A DNA stretch of 64,000 bases from Actinomadura macra NBRC 14102 (GCF_001552215.1 NZ_BCQT01000019.1:62001-126000), one strand, 5' to 3'. Shown: positions 24,873 through 32,948, counted from the stretch's first letter. Notes: generated by a model from the letters alone, not told the origin. Made by a program: numbers and translations.

Positions 24873-25454
24873 CTACCCGGTGAGTGAGTCGAGGGTGGCG
24901 ATGGTGGCGAACCGTCCGGCGAGGGCGTACTCGGTGCGGGCGATGATCTGGTCGGTGGGCAGGGTGGCGGGGTCGGCGAGCGTTTCGGGCAGGGGCCGGT
25001 CTGCGGGGGCGTCGCGGTGGGGGATGGGGAAGGTGGCGGTGGCGTCGGTGACGAAGGTGACGGTGAAGCCGAGGTCGGCGGCCAGGCGGGCGGTGGTCTC
25101 GCAGCACTGTTCGGTTTGGATGCCGCAGACGAGCACCTCGCGGATGCCGCGTGAGGTGAGCAGTTGCTGCAGGTTGGTGGTGGTGAAGGCGTTGCGGGAG
25201 GTCTTGGTCAGGACGGGTTCGCCGTCGCGGGCCTGCAGGCCCTCGATGAGGCGGACGTGCCCGGAGGCGGGGTCGAAGGGGGTGTCGCTGGCGGGTTCGG
25301 TGTGCAGGATCCACACGACCAGGTCGCCGGCGGCGCGGGCGGCGTCGGCGAGGCGGGCGGTGCGGGCGGCGATGTCGGGGGCGGAGACGGCCGGCCAGAG
25401 CGGCATGCGGCGGAAGGATTCCTGGACGTCGATGACGAGGAGCGCACGGGTCAT
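24873..25454 (-). CDS. Isochorismatase-like cysteine hydrolase
   Basis: 193-residue isochorismatase-family hydrolase. The catalytic triad is visible: Asp in 'LLVIDVQESF' (residue 9), Lys in 'VLTKTSRNAF' and Cys in 'EVLVCGIQTEQCCETTARLA'; the cis-peptide-like 'GIQTEQC' is typical of the amidase/nicotinamidase-like branch rather than true isochorismatases. Substrate probably a small amide. It is followed 12 bases later by the GlxA regulator, which may control it. Confidence 0.92.
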   Translation of the reverse strand: MTRALLVIDVQESFRRMPLWPAVSAPDIAARTARLADAARAAGDLVVWILHTEPASDTPFDPASGHVRLIEGLQARDGEPVLTKTSRNAFTTTNLQQLLTSRGIREVLVCGIQTEQCCETTARLAADLGFTVTFVTDATATFPIPHRDAPADRPLPETLADPATLPTDQIIARTEYALAGRFATIATLDSLTG

Positions 25455-25565
25455 GGGGTCGATGATGGCGGCGCGGCGGGGGTGCGCGGGAGGCATCATC
25501 GCGGCGTGATGCGGAACGATCCGGTCATCGGAACCGGGGGTGGGCGTCCGCGCGGCCGCCGCCCC

Positions 25566-25589
25566 CCACAAAAGGATCTTGGTTTGTGG
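25566..25589. promoter_or_regulatory. Inverted repeat CCACAAA-N10-TTTGTGG
   Basis: 7-bp perfect arms, centred about 76 bases before the carboxylate-amine ligase start and 123 bases from the divergent isochorismatase start. The AT-rich core stands out in this GC-rich gap. It may be an operator or a short 5' leader hairpin. Confidence 0.45.
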
Positions 25590-25653
25590 TGGGACGGCAG
25601 GCCGTGATCGGGCATGTCCGGAATGGACGGGTCCGGTTGGACGGGGGGTGGCC

Positions 25654-26925
25654 ATGGACGAGACCGCGGTGGTCGCGGGTCCCGGCGCGCCCGGGGTGAC
25701 GCTGGGGGTGGAGGAGGAGTTCCTGCTGGTGGACGGCTCGGGGGAGTGCGTCTCGGCGGCCGAGGCTGTGCTGGCGCGGGTACGCGCACACCGGTGGGAC
25801 GGGTCGTTCCAGACGGAGTTGCTGGCGTCGCAGGTGGAGGCGGCGACGGGGGTGTGCGGGGACCTGGCGGGGCTGCGGGCGCAGTTGCGGTTCGCGCGGG
25901 CCCGGCTGGCGGAGGCGGCGCGGGAGGGCGGGCTGCGGCTGGTGTCCTCGGGCACGCCGGTGCTGGACGGCGCTCCCCCGCGACCGGCGCGGGGGGAGCG
26001 GTTCGGGCGGATCGCCGCCCTGTACGGCCACGTGATGCAGGACTACCAGGCATGCGGCTGCCATGTGCACGTCGGGGTTCCCGACCGGGACACGGCGGTG
26101 GCGGTGGTGAACCACCTGCGGCCGTGGCTGGGGATGCTGCTGGCGTTGTCGGCCAACTCCCCCTTCGATCACGGCCGCGACTCCGGCTACGCCAGCCAGC
26201 GGCTGGTGGAGCTGTCGCGGTTTCCCGGCGCGGGGACGCCGCCGTGGTCGGCCTCGGCGGCCGACCACGACCGCCGGGTGGGGATGCTGGTGGAGTCGGG
26301 GACGCTGGTGGACGCCTCGATGACGTTCTGGCTGGCGCGGCCCTCGCCGCGGTGGCCGACGGTGGAGGTGCGGGCGGCCGACGCGGCGGCGACCGCCGAC
26401 GAGGCCGTGTTGCAGGCGGCGCTGGTCCGGGCACTGGTGCGCACGGCCCTGGCGTCGCTGGCGGCGGGGCGGGAGGCGCCGCGGGTGGACGATCAGCTGT
26501 GCGCGGCGGGGCTGTGGAGCGCGGCCCGCCATGGCATGGACGGCCCGGCGGTGGACATCTGTGCCGGGCGCGTGGTGCCGGCGTGGCACCTGCTGGAGGA
26601 CCTGCTCGCCCGGGTCGCACCGGCGCTGGCGGAGGCCGGTGACCTGGCGGAGGTGACCGCGCTGGTGGAGGCCGTCCGGCGGGCCGGGACGGGGGCGCGG
26701 CGGCAGCGGCACGCGGCGCGCGGGGGGATGCGGCCGCTGGTGGAGATGCTGGCCCGGCAGACCGAGGGGGGCCGGCTGCCGGGCCTGGCGGCTGCCGGCG
26801 CCGGTGGCGGACCAGAGGCGGGAGCGGAGGCAGGGGCGGAGGCAGGGGCGCAGCGGCGGGGGCTGTGGAGCGGGCGTGAGCGGGTCCTGCGTCACGACGT
26901 CCGTCTTGGCACGGAGGAACCATGA
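25654..26925 (+). CDS. Carboxylate-amine ligase (YbdK/GCS2 family)
   Basis: 423-residue glutamate-cysteine-ligase-fold enzyme. 'TLGVEEEFLLVD' near residue 14 is the ATP/Mg start motif of GCS2 proteins, then 'DGSFQTELLASQVE', 'CGCHVHVGVPDRDTAV', 'ALSANSPFDHGRDSGYASQR' and 'PTVEVRAADAAATADE'. YbdK-type enzymes have weak glutamate-cysteine ligase activity; the true substrates in actinomycetes are not settled. The C-terminus carries a short tandem Gly-Ala-Glu-Ala repeat encoded at about 26818-26851. ATG 25654 is preceded by a G-rich ribosome site. Confidence 0.92.
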   Translation: MDETAVVAGPGAPGVTLGVEEEFLLVDGSGECVSAAEAVLARVRAHRWDGSFQTELLASQVEAATGVCGDLAGLRAQLRFARARLAEAAREGGLRLVSSGTPVLDGAPPRPARGERFGRIAALYGHVMQDYQACGCHVHVGVPDRDTAVAVVNHLRPWLGMLLALSANSPFDHGRDSGYASQRLVELSRFPGAGTPPWSASAADHDRRVGMLVESGTLVDASMTFWLARPSPRWPTVEVRAADAAATADEAVLQAALVRALVRTALASLAAGREAPRVDDQLCAAGLWSAARHGMDGPAVDICAGRVVPAWHLLEDLLARVAPALAEAGDLAEVTALVEAVRRAGTGARRQRHAARGGMRPLVEMLARQTEGGRLPGLAAAGAGGGPEAGAEAGAEAGAQRRGLWSGRERVLRHDVRLGTEEP

Positions 26926-27061
26926 TCGTGGAGCGGGGTGCCGCAGGGCGAGTGGTGCCGGTGCTGCCGGGGGTGGTGGTCGCTGGTGGTGGTGCACACG
27001 GCGCCCGCCGGCGGCCCGCTCCCCGGGCGAGGAGGGGGGACGGGGACGGGTGAGCTGTGGG

Positions 27062-27562
27062 TCAGCGGCCGGTGGCTCCGTCGATCAGTTCGCGCAGGAT
27101 GTCGGCGTGACCGGCGTGCCGGCCGGTCTCCTCGATCATGTGGGCGAGCGCCCAGCGCACGCTGGGAGCGGGGCGGCCGGGCCGAGGCCGCGGGACGGGT
27201 GCGCCGAGGTCGGTGCATCCGTCCAGAACGTTGTTCGCGCGCTGGACCGTCGTGCGGTAACGGTCGACGACGTCGGCGACGCTGTCGGTCGGTGCGGCGT
27301 TGAAAGTGGCTTTCCAGTTGGTGACGTTGTCGCCGAGGAACGTGGCGCCTTCGACGAACGTGAGGTGGTTGAGCAGGCCGAGCAGGTTGGTGCCCGATGG
27401 CACCGCGGCCGTGCGGACCTGCGGTTCGGGGGCGCCGTCGACCTTGGCGGCGATACAGGCCCGCAGGTAGTCCAGGAACCCGCGCAGGGTGTCGGCCTCG
27501 CTGGGTGCGGTCTGGGGCGGCGGGGCGTCGCGGCGGCGGGGGGCCGTGGGCTTGGCGGTCAT
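27062..27562 (-). CDS. DinB/DUF664 family protein
   Basis: 166-residue four-helix DinB-like protein. The three metal histidines are present: 'NLLGLLNHLTFVE' and 'IEETGRHAGHADILRELIDG' (two His). A 15-residue Pro/Arg-rich N-terminal tail precedes the fold. DinB-superfamily members include thiol transferases that use mycothiol or bacillithiol, which fits an actinomycete, but no substrate can be named. It lies 27 bases downstream of a methyltransferase gene on the same strand and is probably co-transcribed with it. Confidence 0.88.
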   Translation of the reverse strand: MTAKPTAPRRRDAPPPQTAPSEADTLRGFLDYLRACIAAKVDGAPEPQVRTAAVPSGTNLLGLLNHLTFVEGATFLGDNVTNWKATFNAAPTDSVADVVDRYRTTVQRANNVLDGCTDLGAPVPRPRPGRPAPSVRWALAHMIEETGRHAGHADILRELIDGATGR

Positions 27563-27589
27563 GGTGGTCTCCTTCAGGTGGTGCGGCGA

Positions 27590-28216
27590 TCAGGTGGTGC
27601 GGCGGATGAGCAGGACGTGGTCGGTGACCTCGGCGGTGCGCCCGCCCGGCCCGGTCGCGATCCGGCGGGGTGTGTCGGCCCGTTCGATCGTCCAGGTCGC
27701 CGGGTCCAGGTCCAGTCCCGCCGCGACCTGCCGCGGGGTCGGATACCGGGCGTCGGGATCCTGGTTCCATGACCACGGTGCGGTCGAGCCGTGGTCGACG
27801 ACCAGGAGCCGCCCGCCCGGGCGCAGCGCGTCGGCGGCCGCGCGCAGGACGGTCGCCCTGTCCAGCTCGAAGGGGGTGTGCAGGTAGTGGGCGCAGATCA
27901 GGTCGAATCGGCCCTGCGGGAAAGCGTCATGCAGGTCGTGGCGCAGGGCGGCGACCTGGGCCTGCAGGCCGCGGGAGCGGACGAGGCCGGTGAGCCGGCC
28001 GACCGCCACGGCCGAGATGTCGACGGCGGTGACGTGCCATCCCCGGCGGGCGAGCCACAGCGCGTCGCCGCCGTCACCGCATCCGAGGTCCAGCGCCTCG
28101 CCGGGCGGCAGGCCCGTGACCGTTTCGGTGAGACGGTCGTTCGGCCGCGGATCGGTGACTGCCGGCCGGGCCGCGTAGACGCCGTCCCAGAAGGTGATCG
28201 TGTCGGTGGTGTTCAT
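27590..28216 (-). CDS. Class I SAM methyltransferase
   Basis: 208-residue methyltransferase: motif I 'ALDLGCGDGGDALWLARRGWHVTAVDIS' begins near residue 41, with 'FDLICAHYLHTPFELDR' and 'LRPGGRLLVVDHGS'. A close relative (same size, same order of motifs) lies at 55429-56076 in this window. Such proteins resemble small-molecule methyltransferases used in detoxification (tellurite-resistance TehB-like). It is divergent from an XRE-cupin regulator across a triple-site operator, so it is likely its target together with the DinB gene. Confidence 0.9.
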   Translation of the reverse strand: MNTTDTITFWDGVYAARPAVTDPRPNDRLTETVTGLPPGEALDLGCGDGGDALWLARRGWHVTAVDISAVAVGRLTGLVRSRGLQAQVAALRHDLHDAFPQGRFDLICAHYLHTPFELDRATVLRAAADALRPGGRLLVVDHGSTAPWSWNQDPDARYPTPRQVAAGLDLDPATWTIERADTPRRIATGPGGRTAEVTDHVLLIRRTT

Positions 28217-28245
28217 CGGGGCTCCTCACTCGGGACGCCCTCAGT

Positions 28246-28294
28246 CTTGCCAGACCGGCCCCGATCTGGCACGGATTCTTGCGGTTCTGGCAAG
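28246..28294. promoter_or_regulatory. Three-half-site operator between methyltransferase and XRE-cupin genes
   Basis: CTTGCCAGA (28246-28254) pairs perfectly with TCTGGCAAG (28286-28294). A third copy, TCTGGCA, lies between them at 28265-28271. The two direct copies are 21 bp apart, two helical turns. It ends 8 bases before the GTG of the XRE-cupin gene, so binding should shut off that gene and probably the divergent one. Confidence 0.75.
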
Positions 28295-28302
28295 GTGGTG
28301 TC

Positions 28303-28908
28303 GTGGACGGCGAAACAGAGGACGTGCTCGATGCGGTGGGGCCGCGGCTGCGTGCGCTGCGCCGCGACCGGGGGATCACCCTCGCCAGCCTCGCGGCGAC
28401 GACCGGGGTGTCGGAGAGCACGCTGTCGCGGTTGGAGAGCGGGCAGCGCCGGGCGACCCTGGAGTTGCTGCTGCCGCTGGCCCGTACCTACGACGTCCCA
28501 TTGGACGATCTTGTCGGTGCTCCGCGCACGGGTGACCCGCGGATCCATCTGAAGCCGATCCGGCGGTTCGGGATGGTGTTCATCCCGCTGTCGCGGCGGC
28601 CCGGTGGCACGCAGGCATTCAAGATGATCATCCCTGCTCGGCCGGCGCCCCGGGAACCGACCCCGCAGACCCACGAGGGGTTCGAATGGCTGTATGTGCT
28701 CAACGGGCGCCTGCGGCTGGTGCTCGGCGAGCGTGACCTGAGGTTGTCGGCCGGTGAGGCGGCCGAGTTCGACACGTCCCTGCCGCACTGGCTGGGCAGC
28801 GCGGACGGCGGCGTGGTCGAGTTGCTCATCCTGTTCGGCCTGCACGGGGTGCGTTCGCACGTGCGGGCCGCGCCTCGTCGCTCCCCGCGCGGCGACACGA
28901 AGCGGTGA
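28303..28908 (+). CDS. XRE-family regulator with C-terminal cupin
   Basis: 201-residue regulator. The helix-turn-helix is at about residues 10-65 ('GPRLRALRRDRGITLASLAATTGVSESTLSRLESGQRRATLELLLPLA') and a cupin barrel at about 110-185 ('QTHEGFEWLYVLNGRLRLVLGERDLRLSAGEAAEFDTSLPHW'). The cupin probably senses a small molecule or metal. GTG 28303 starts just after the last half-site of the operator, which strongly suggests self-repression. Confidence 0.93.
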   Translation: MDGETEDVLDAVGPRLRALRRDRGITLASLAATTGVSESTLSRLESGQRRATLELLLPLARTYDVPLDDLVGAPRTGDPRIHLKPIRRFGMVFIPLSRRPGGTQAFKMIIPARPAPREPTPQTHEGFEWLYVLNGRLRLVLGERDLRLSAGEAAEFDTSLPHWLGSADGGVVELLILFGLHGVRSHVRAAPRRSPRGDTKR

Positions 28909-28921
28909 CGAGCGGGGGCGT

Positions 28922-29155
28922 TCAGCCGCCGAGGCTGTCGAGGGCGACGTCGAGGCGCTGGGCGAGGCTTTCGAGTTGTTCCTCGTTGGCGCCGGTGTCG
29001 AGTTCGGCGATGACGGCGTTGCGGGTGGTGATGACCATCATGTCCTCGGCTCCGCCGGGGACGACGGCGGCCTGTCCCGCGACGATGACGAGCGCGGCGT
29101 CGCGGTCGGCGGAGGCCAGCAGGGCGTGCAGGTGGGCGGGTGTGATCGTCGGCAT
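28922..29155 (-). CDS. Small conserved-looking hypothetical protein
   Basis: 77 residues, acidic, no membrane segment: 'LHALLASADRDAALVIVAGQAAVVPGG' then 'MVITTRNAVIAELDTGANEEQLESLAQRLDVALDSLGG'. I do not recognise a family. The middle looks like a small alpha/beta fold with a C-terminal helix. A strong Shine-Dalgarno (AAGGAGG) precedes the ATG, and the gene lies 44 bases downstream of an epimerase gene on the same strand, so it is very likely expressed. Confidence 0.7.
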   Translation of the reverse strand: MPTITPAHLHALLASADRDAALVIVAGQAAVVPGGAEDMMVITTRNAVIAELDTGANEEQLESLAQRLDVALDSLGG

Positions 29156-29199
29156 GGGCGGCCTCCTTGATCGGTGCGGGTGCGGGTGCCGGCGGGCGG

Positions 29200-30249
29200 T
29201 CAGGGTGCGCGGCCGACACCGGTGGTGAACTCGCGGGCGCGTGCGGGGCCGCCGGTGCCGGGGGACAGCGGCGGGGTGTCGCGGCCGGCTCCGGTGCGCA
29301 GTCCGTCCAGGAACTCCTCGATCGCCTCGCGGGAGGTGTGTTCGGGGATCCAGCCGAGTTCGTCGCGGGCGCGGGAGACGTCCATGAGGGGGACCCGCAG
29401 GGCCAGGTCGAACAGGCCGGGGGAGGCGGGGACCAGGTGCAGGGTCCAGGCCACGGCGAGCGCGGCGCGGATCCCGCGGGCGGGCAGGCGGACGGGCCGG
29501 GCGTGGAGGAGGTCGGCGAGTTCGGCGGCGTCCAGGACGGGGTCGGCGGCGATGTTGAACGCGCCGCGGGCCTCGCCGAGCGCGGCGAGCGCGAAGGCGC
29601 GTCCCGCGTCGGCGGAGTGCAGGGCCTGCAGGCGCAGGCCGGGCAGGTCGGGGACGATGGGGATGAGGCCGGGGCGGGCGAGCCTGCTGGGCAGCAGCGG
29701 CCCGGCGAACAGGCGCCGCTGCTGGGCGGCGGTCTGGCGTTCGAAGATGAACCCGGGCCGGATCCGCACGACGCGGCGGCCGGGGTGGCGGGCCTCGTGG
29801 GCGTCCAGGAGCCGTTCGACGTAGGACTTCTCGCGGCTGTAGGCGGCGCCGGGCCAGCCGTGGGTGGGCCAGGACTCATCGACAGCGCGGTCCTTGGGGC
29901 CGGGGGAGTAGGCGCCGACGGAGGAGGAATACACCAGCGCGGGGACGTCGGCTTCGGCGGCGGCGTCGAACACGCGGGCGCTGCCGACGGCGTTGGTGTC
30001 CCAGGTGACGGCGGGCCGGTGGGTGGGTTGGAACAGCCAGGCCAGGTGGATGACGACGTCGGCGCCGCGCAGCAGGGGGACCAGGTCGGTGTCGGTGACG
30101 TCGGCCTGGACCCAGTCGGTCTTGGGGGCCAGCCGGCCGGGCCGGCGGCGGGCCAGTCCGGTGATCGCGGTGACGCGCGGGTCGGCGGCGAGCGCGCGGA
30201 CGGTGCAGGTGCCGATGTTGCCGGTGGCGCCGATGACGACGACCCGCAT
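29200..30249 (-). CDS. NAD-dependent epimerase/dehydratase (extended SDR)
   Basis: 349-residue extended SDR with 'VIGATGNIGTCTVRAL' at residues 4-19, 'DVVIHLAWLFQPTH', 'YSSSVGAYSPGP' and 'AAYSREKSYVERLLDAHE' carrying the Tyr/Lys pair. The sequence after residue 200 ('LPGLRLQALHSADAGRAFALAAL') is typical of atypical SDRs acting on steroid-like or sugar substrates. Its product is not predictable. It probably forms a two-gene unit with the small hypothetical protein downstream. Confidence 0.9.
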   Translation of the reverse strand: MRVVVIGATGNIGTCTVRALAADPRVTAITGLARRRPGRLAPKTDWVQADVTDTDLVPLLRGADVVIHLAWLFQPTHRPAVTWDTNAVGSARVFDAAAEADVPALVYSSSVGAYSPGPKDRAVDESWPTHGWPGAAYSREKSYVERLLDAHEARHPGRRVVRIRPGFIFERQTAAQQRRLFAGPLLPSRLARPGLIPIVPDLPGLRLQALHSADAGRAFALAALGEARGAFNIAADPVLDAAELADLLHARPVRLPARGIRAALAVAWTLHLVPASPGLFDLALRVPLMDVSRARDELGWIPEHTSREAIEEFLDGLRTGAGRDTPPLSPGTGGPARAREFTTGVGRAP

Positions 30250-30438
30250 GTGAACTCCCCCTCGTCGGCCGTCCAGCGGTCAGGTGGACGAGTCCGCCCC
30301 ATTCCCGCCTGACGTCGATCTATGCGCCGGTGATCGGCCGACCGCACCCCGCAGCGAGTTCCCCGCGCCGTGCGGTCGCCGTGACCGTGTCCCGTGGAGC
30401 GTGCCCGGGATCGCGTCGGTGCCATGGCCGGGGTGGGG

Positions 30439-31275
30439 TCATGCGGGTTCGGGTTGGCCGGGGCGGCAGTGCAGGCAGGGACGGTAGCCGGCGGCGCGCG
30501 CGGCGGTGAGGTCGCGGAACCCCTGCCGGTGCGCGGGGGTGATGCGGCGGGCGTCGGCACAGGTGGGGTAGCAGACGATGCCGGTGCTGTCGCTGCCGAT
30601 CAGGTGGACGCCCCGCGCGGCGAGCCCGGCGAGCTCCTCAAGGTCGACGTCCTCGGCGCGCAGCAGCCGTTCCTTGGCGGCGGCACCGAACACATACCCG
30701 CCGACGGCGCCGTCGGAGCGGGTGACACGGTGGCAGGGGATCAGCAGCGGGACGGGGTTGCGGCCGAGCGCGGACCCGACGGCCCGCACCGCCTTCGGCC
30801 GTCCGGCCTGCCGGGCGACCCACGCGTAGGGGCGGGTCTGCCCGCGGGGGATGGCGGCGGCGGCGCGCAGCACGGCGGCCTCGAAGTCGGAGAGGCCGCG
30901 CAAATCCAGGCGCAGCCCGGCCAGGCGCCCGGTGCGCAGCGCCGGGACCAGCCCGGCGGGCGGGCGGGCGGCGGGCAGCAGCGGCCGGGCGAACCGGGCG
31001 CGGAACGCGGCGGTGAAGGCGGGCTCGTCCATCCCGGCGCGCAGGTAGGCGATGCCGTGGTCGGTGAAGGCCACCTGCAGGTCCTCCAGGGGGCCGGGAA
31101 CGTGGACGCGGCGCGCGGCGATGCGGTCCAGCAGCCCGTCGGGCGCGTCGGCGACCAGCCCGGCCAGGCCGTCCACCAGCGGGTCGGCGGGGCGGCCGTG
31201 CCGCGGGGCCGTGCCGCCGCTCGGACCACCGGCCGGGGTGGCGGACATCGTGGGGATGGGGTCGGTGCGGTTCAT
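30439..31275 (-). CDS. Methylated-DNA-protein-cysteine methyltransferase with C-terminal Ada zinc domain
   Basis: 278-residue fusion. Residues about 55-205 are an Ogt/AdaB-type methyltransferase with active-site 'IPCHRV' (Cys181) and 'GGYVFGAAAKERLL'. Residues about 225-275 are an Ada N-terminal-type zinc domain with C235-x3-C239 and C267-x2-C270 ('CYPTC', 'CLHC') and 'RGFRDLTAARAAGYRPC'-like context. In classical Ada the zinc domain is at the N-terminus and an AraC helix-turn-helix lies between; here the order is reversed and no HTH is seen. It should repair O6-alkylguanine and, through the zinc domain, possibly methyl-phosphotriesters. ATG overlaps the stop of an ECF sigma gene. Confidence 0.92.
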   Translation of the reverse strand: MNRTDPIPTMSATPAGGPSGGTAPRHGRPADPLVDGLAGLVADAPDGLLDRIAARRVHVPGPLEDLQVAFTDHGIAYLRAGMDEPAFTAAFRARFARPLLPAARPPAGLVPALRTGRLAGLRLDLRGLSDFEAAVLRAAAAIPRGQTRPYAWVARQAGRPKAVRAVGSALGRNPVPLLIPCHRVTRSDGAVGGYVFGAAAKERLLRAEDVDLEELAGLAARGVHLIGSDSTGIVCYPTCADARRITPAHRQGFRDLTAARAAGYRPCLHCRPGQPEPA

Positions 31276-31934
31276 GGGGTGCCCCCTTGCGGGTGATGGA
31301 GCGTGCGGAGCCGGGCCAGGCCCCGGGAGATGTGGGATTTGACGGTCCCCTCCGGCAGGCCCAGCACGGCGGCGATCTCGGCGACGGGCAGGTCGGTGAC
31401 GTGCCGCAAGACGATGGCGGCACGCTGCGCGGCGGGCAACGCGTCCAGGAGCCCGGCCAGCTCGCGTCCGGTCTCGTGGCGGGCGGCCGCGTCCTCGACG
31501 GGCTCGGCGGGGTCGGGCGGGTCGGGGGCGTCCTCCAGCGGCGTGGGCGGCGGCCGCCGCGCCGCAGCCCGCAGCCCGTTGCGCCACAGGTTCGTCAGGA
31601 TCGTCAGCAGCCACGCGCGGGGCCGCAGCGCCGCGATCCGCTCGGGCGGGTACCCGCACAGGGCGCGGTAGGCGCGCAGGAACGCCTCGGCGGCCAGGTC
31701 CTCGGCCTCGGCCCACCGCCCGCACAGCCGCAACGCGGTGGAGAACACCGCACCCCGGTACGCCTCGTACAGGACGGCGAATCCGGCGTCCAGATCCTGG
31801 GCAAGCGCCGCGGTGACCTGCCCCGCCACGTCGGTGGCGGGGCCGGTGGTCTCGCCGGCCGGGCCCGGCCCCGCGCCGGCGGCATCGGGGTCGGGAGCGG
31901 GCGTGTGGGGGAGTGCTTCGTCCGTGACCGTCAC
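31272..31934 (-). CDS. ECF-type RNA polymerase sigma factor
   Basis: 220-residue sigma factor. Region 2 is 'GFAVLYEAYRGAVFSTALRLCGRWAEAEDLAAEAFLRAYRAL' and region 4 'LLDALPAAQRAAIVLRHVTDLPVAEIAAVLGLPEGTVKSHISRGLARLR', separated by a Pro-rich linker; an Ala/Pro/Gly-rich tail of about 45 residues precedes region 2. No anti-sigma gene is adjacent. Its stop overlaps the start of the Ogt-Ada fusion (ATGA), so the two are one unit and the sigma factor probably controls alkylation repair. GTG start; GGTTGCAC (31963-31970, GTGCAACC on the coding strand) is placed where an ECF -35 for a leaderless transcript would be. Confidence 0.93.
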   Translation of the reverse strand: MTVTDEALPHTPAPDPDAAGAGPGPAGETTGPATDVAGQVTAALAQDLDAGFAVLYEAYRGAVFSTALRLCGRWAEAEDLAAEAFLRAYRALCGYPPERIAALRPRAWLLTILTNLWRNGLRAAARRPPPTPLEDAPDPPDPAEPVEDAAARHETGRELAGLLDALPAAQRAAIVLRHVTDLPVAEIAAVLGLPEGTVKSHISRGLARLRTLHHPQGGTP

Positions 31935-32025
31935 ATCCGTTCAACACCGCGGTGACCGGCCCGGTTGCACGGCCCCTTCCCGTTCGGGGCGACCGCCGGC
32001 CGAGGCGGCGCCGGGCGAAGGGGGG

Positions 32026-32691
32026 TCAGCCGAGCCAGCCGGGGCGGATCATGCCGGTCTCGTAGGCCAGGACGACCAGCTGCGCCCGGTCCCGCGCCCC
32101 CACCTTGGCCAGGATACGGCTGACATGGGTCTTGGCGGTGGCGGGGCTGAGGACGAGCCGCCCGGCGATCTCCTCGTTGGACAGCCCGGCCGCGACCAGC
32201 TCCAGGACCTCGCGTTCACGGTCGGTGAGCGCCGCCAGTTCGGTGGCGGGGGGCGGCGCGGTGATCCGGGACGCGAACTCGGCGATGAGGCGGCGGGTGA
32301 CGGTCGGGGCCAGCAGCGCGTCGCCGCGCGCCACGACCCGCACGCCGTGGATCAGCTCGGGCGGCTCGGTGTCCTTGACCAGGAACCCGCTGGCACCGGC
32401 CTTGATCGCCCCGTACACGTAGTCGTCGAGGTCGAAAGTGGTGAGGATGACGACGCGCACGGCCTCCAGCCGCGGGTCGGTCATGATGCGGCGGGTGGCC
32501 TCCAGCCCGTCCAGGACGGGCATGCGGATGTCCATCAACACGACGTCGGGGCGCAGGTCGGCGGACATCCGCACGGCCTGTTCCCCGTTCCCGGCCTCGG
32601 CGACGATCTCGATGTCGTCCTCGCCCTCCAGGATCGACCGGAACCCCGCCCGTACCAGTGTCTGGTCGTCGGCCAGCGCCACCCGGATCAC
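32026..32691 (-). CDS. NarL/LuxR-type response regulator (orphaned)
   Basis: 221-residue response regulator: receiver with Asp in 'DVVLMDIRMPVLDG', Thr in 'VVILTTFDLDDYV', Lys in 'FLVKDTEPPEL', and LuxR helix-turn-helix 'LTDREREVLELVAAGLSNEEIAGRLVLSPATAKTHVSRILAKVGARDRAQ'. GTG overlaps the stop of the upstream frame (GTGA), which is only a remnant of a histidine kinase, so the regulator has lost its cognate kinase locally. It could be served by one of the two kinases elsewhere in the window. Confidence 0.94.
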   Translation of the reverse strand: MIRVALADDQTLVRAGFRSILEGEDDIEIVAEAGNGEQAVRMSADLRPDVVLMDIRMPVLDGLEATRRIMTDPRLEAVRVVILTTFDLDDYVYGAIKAGASGFLVKDTEPPELIHGVRVVARGDALLAPTVTRRLIAEFASRITAPPPATELAALTDREREVLELVAAGLSNEEIAGRLVLSPATAKTHVSRILAKVGARDRAQLVVLAYETGMIRPGWLG

Positions 32692-32948
32692 GTGATCTCC
32701 TCCCTGTGCTCGTGGAGGCCGGACAACGGCGGCCGCGCCCACCCACCCGGCCGCTCGACGATCGTGCTCATGGTCAGGGTGACCAGCAGAACACCCACCG
32801 CGAGGACAGCGTCCCCCGGCCGGAGCAGCAGCGGGCCGGGCCGCAGCGGCACGCGCTGCCGGCGCGTCCGGCGGGCCCTCCCGCCCGGCTCGGCCGTCCC
32901 GCCGGTTCCGGGTGCCCGCACCGGTCGGGGCGGTCGGGTCTCAGTCAC
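32688..32948 (-). pseudogene. Histidine kinase remnant (N-terminus and last codons only)
   Basis: An 86-codon frame starting at GTG 32948: a Pro/Arg-rich tail, one membrane helix ('GDAVLAVGVLLVTLTMSTIV') typical of the first helix of NarL-type sensor kinases, then a short segment ending 'HEHREEIT'. The stop overlaps the response regulator start exactly as in intact kinase-regulator pairs, yet the dimerisation and ATPase domains (about 300 residues) are absent. I infer an in-frame internal deletion. The frame is still open, so a short membrane peptide could be made. Confidence 0.65.

Noticed and set aside
26818..26851. Tandem repeat near the ligase 3' end as a CRISPR or satellite
   Set aside because: Only two to three 12-base units, in frame, encoding Gly-Ala-Glu-Ala; it is simply a low-complexity protein tail.
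30439..31275. Classical Ada regulator
   Set aside because: The domain order is reversed and no AraC helix-turn-helix is present.
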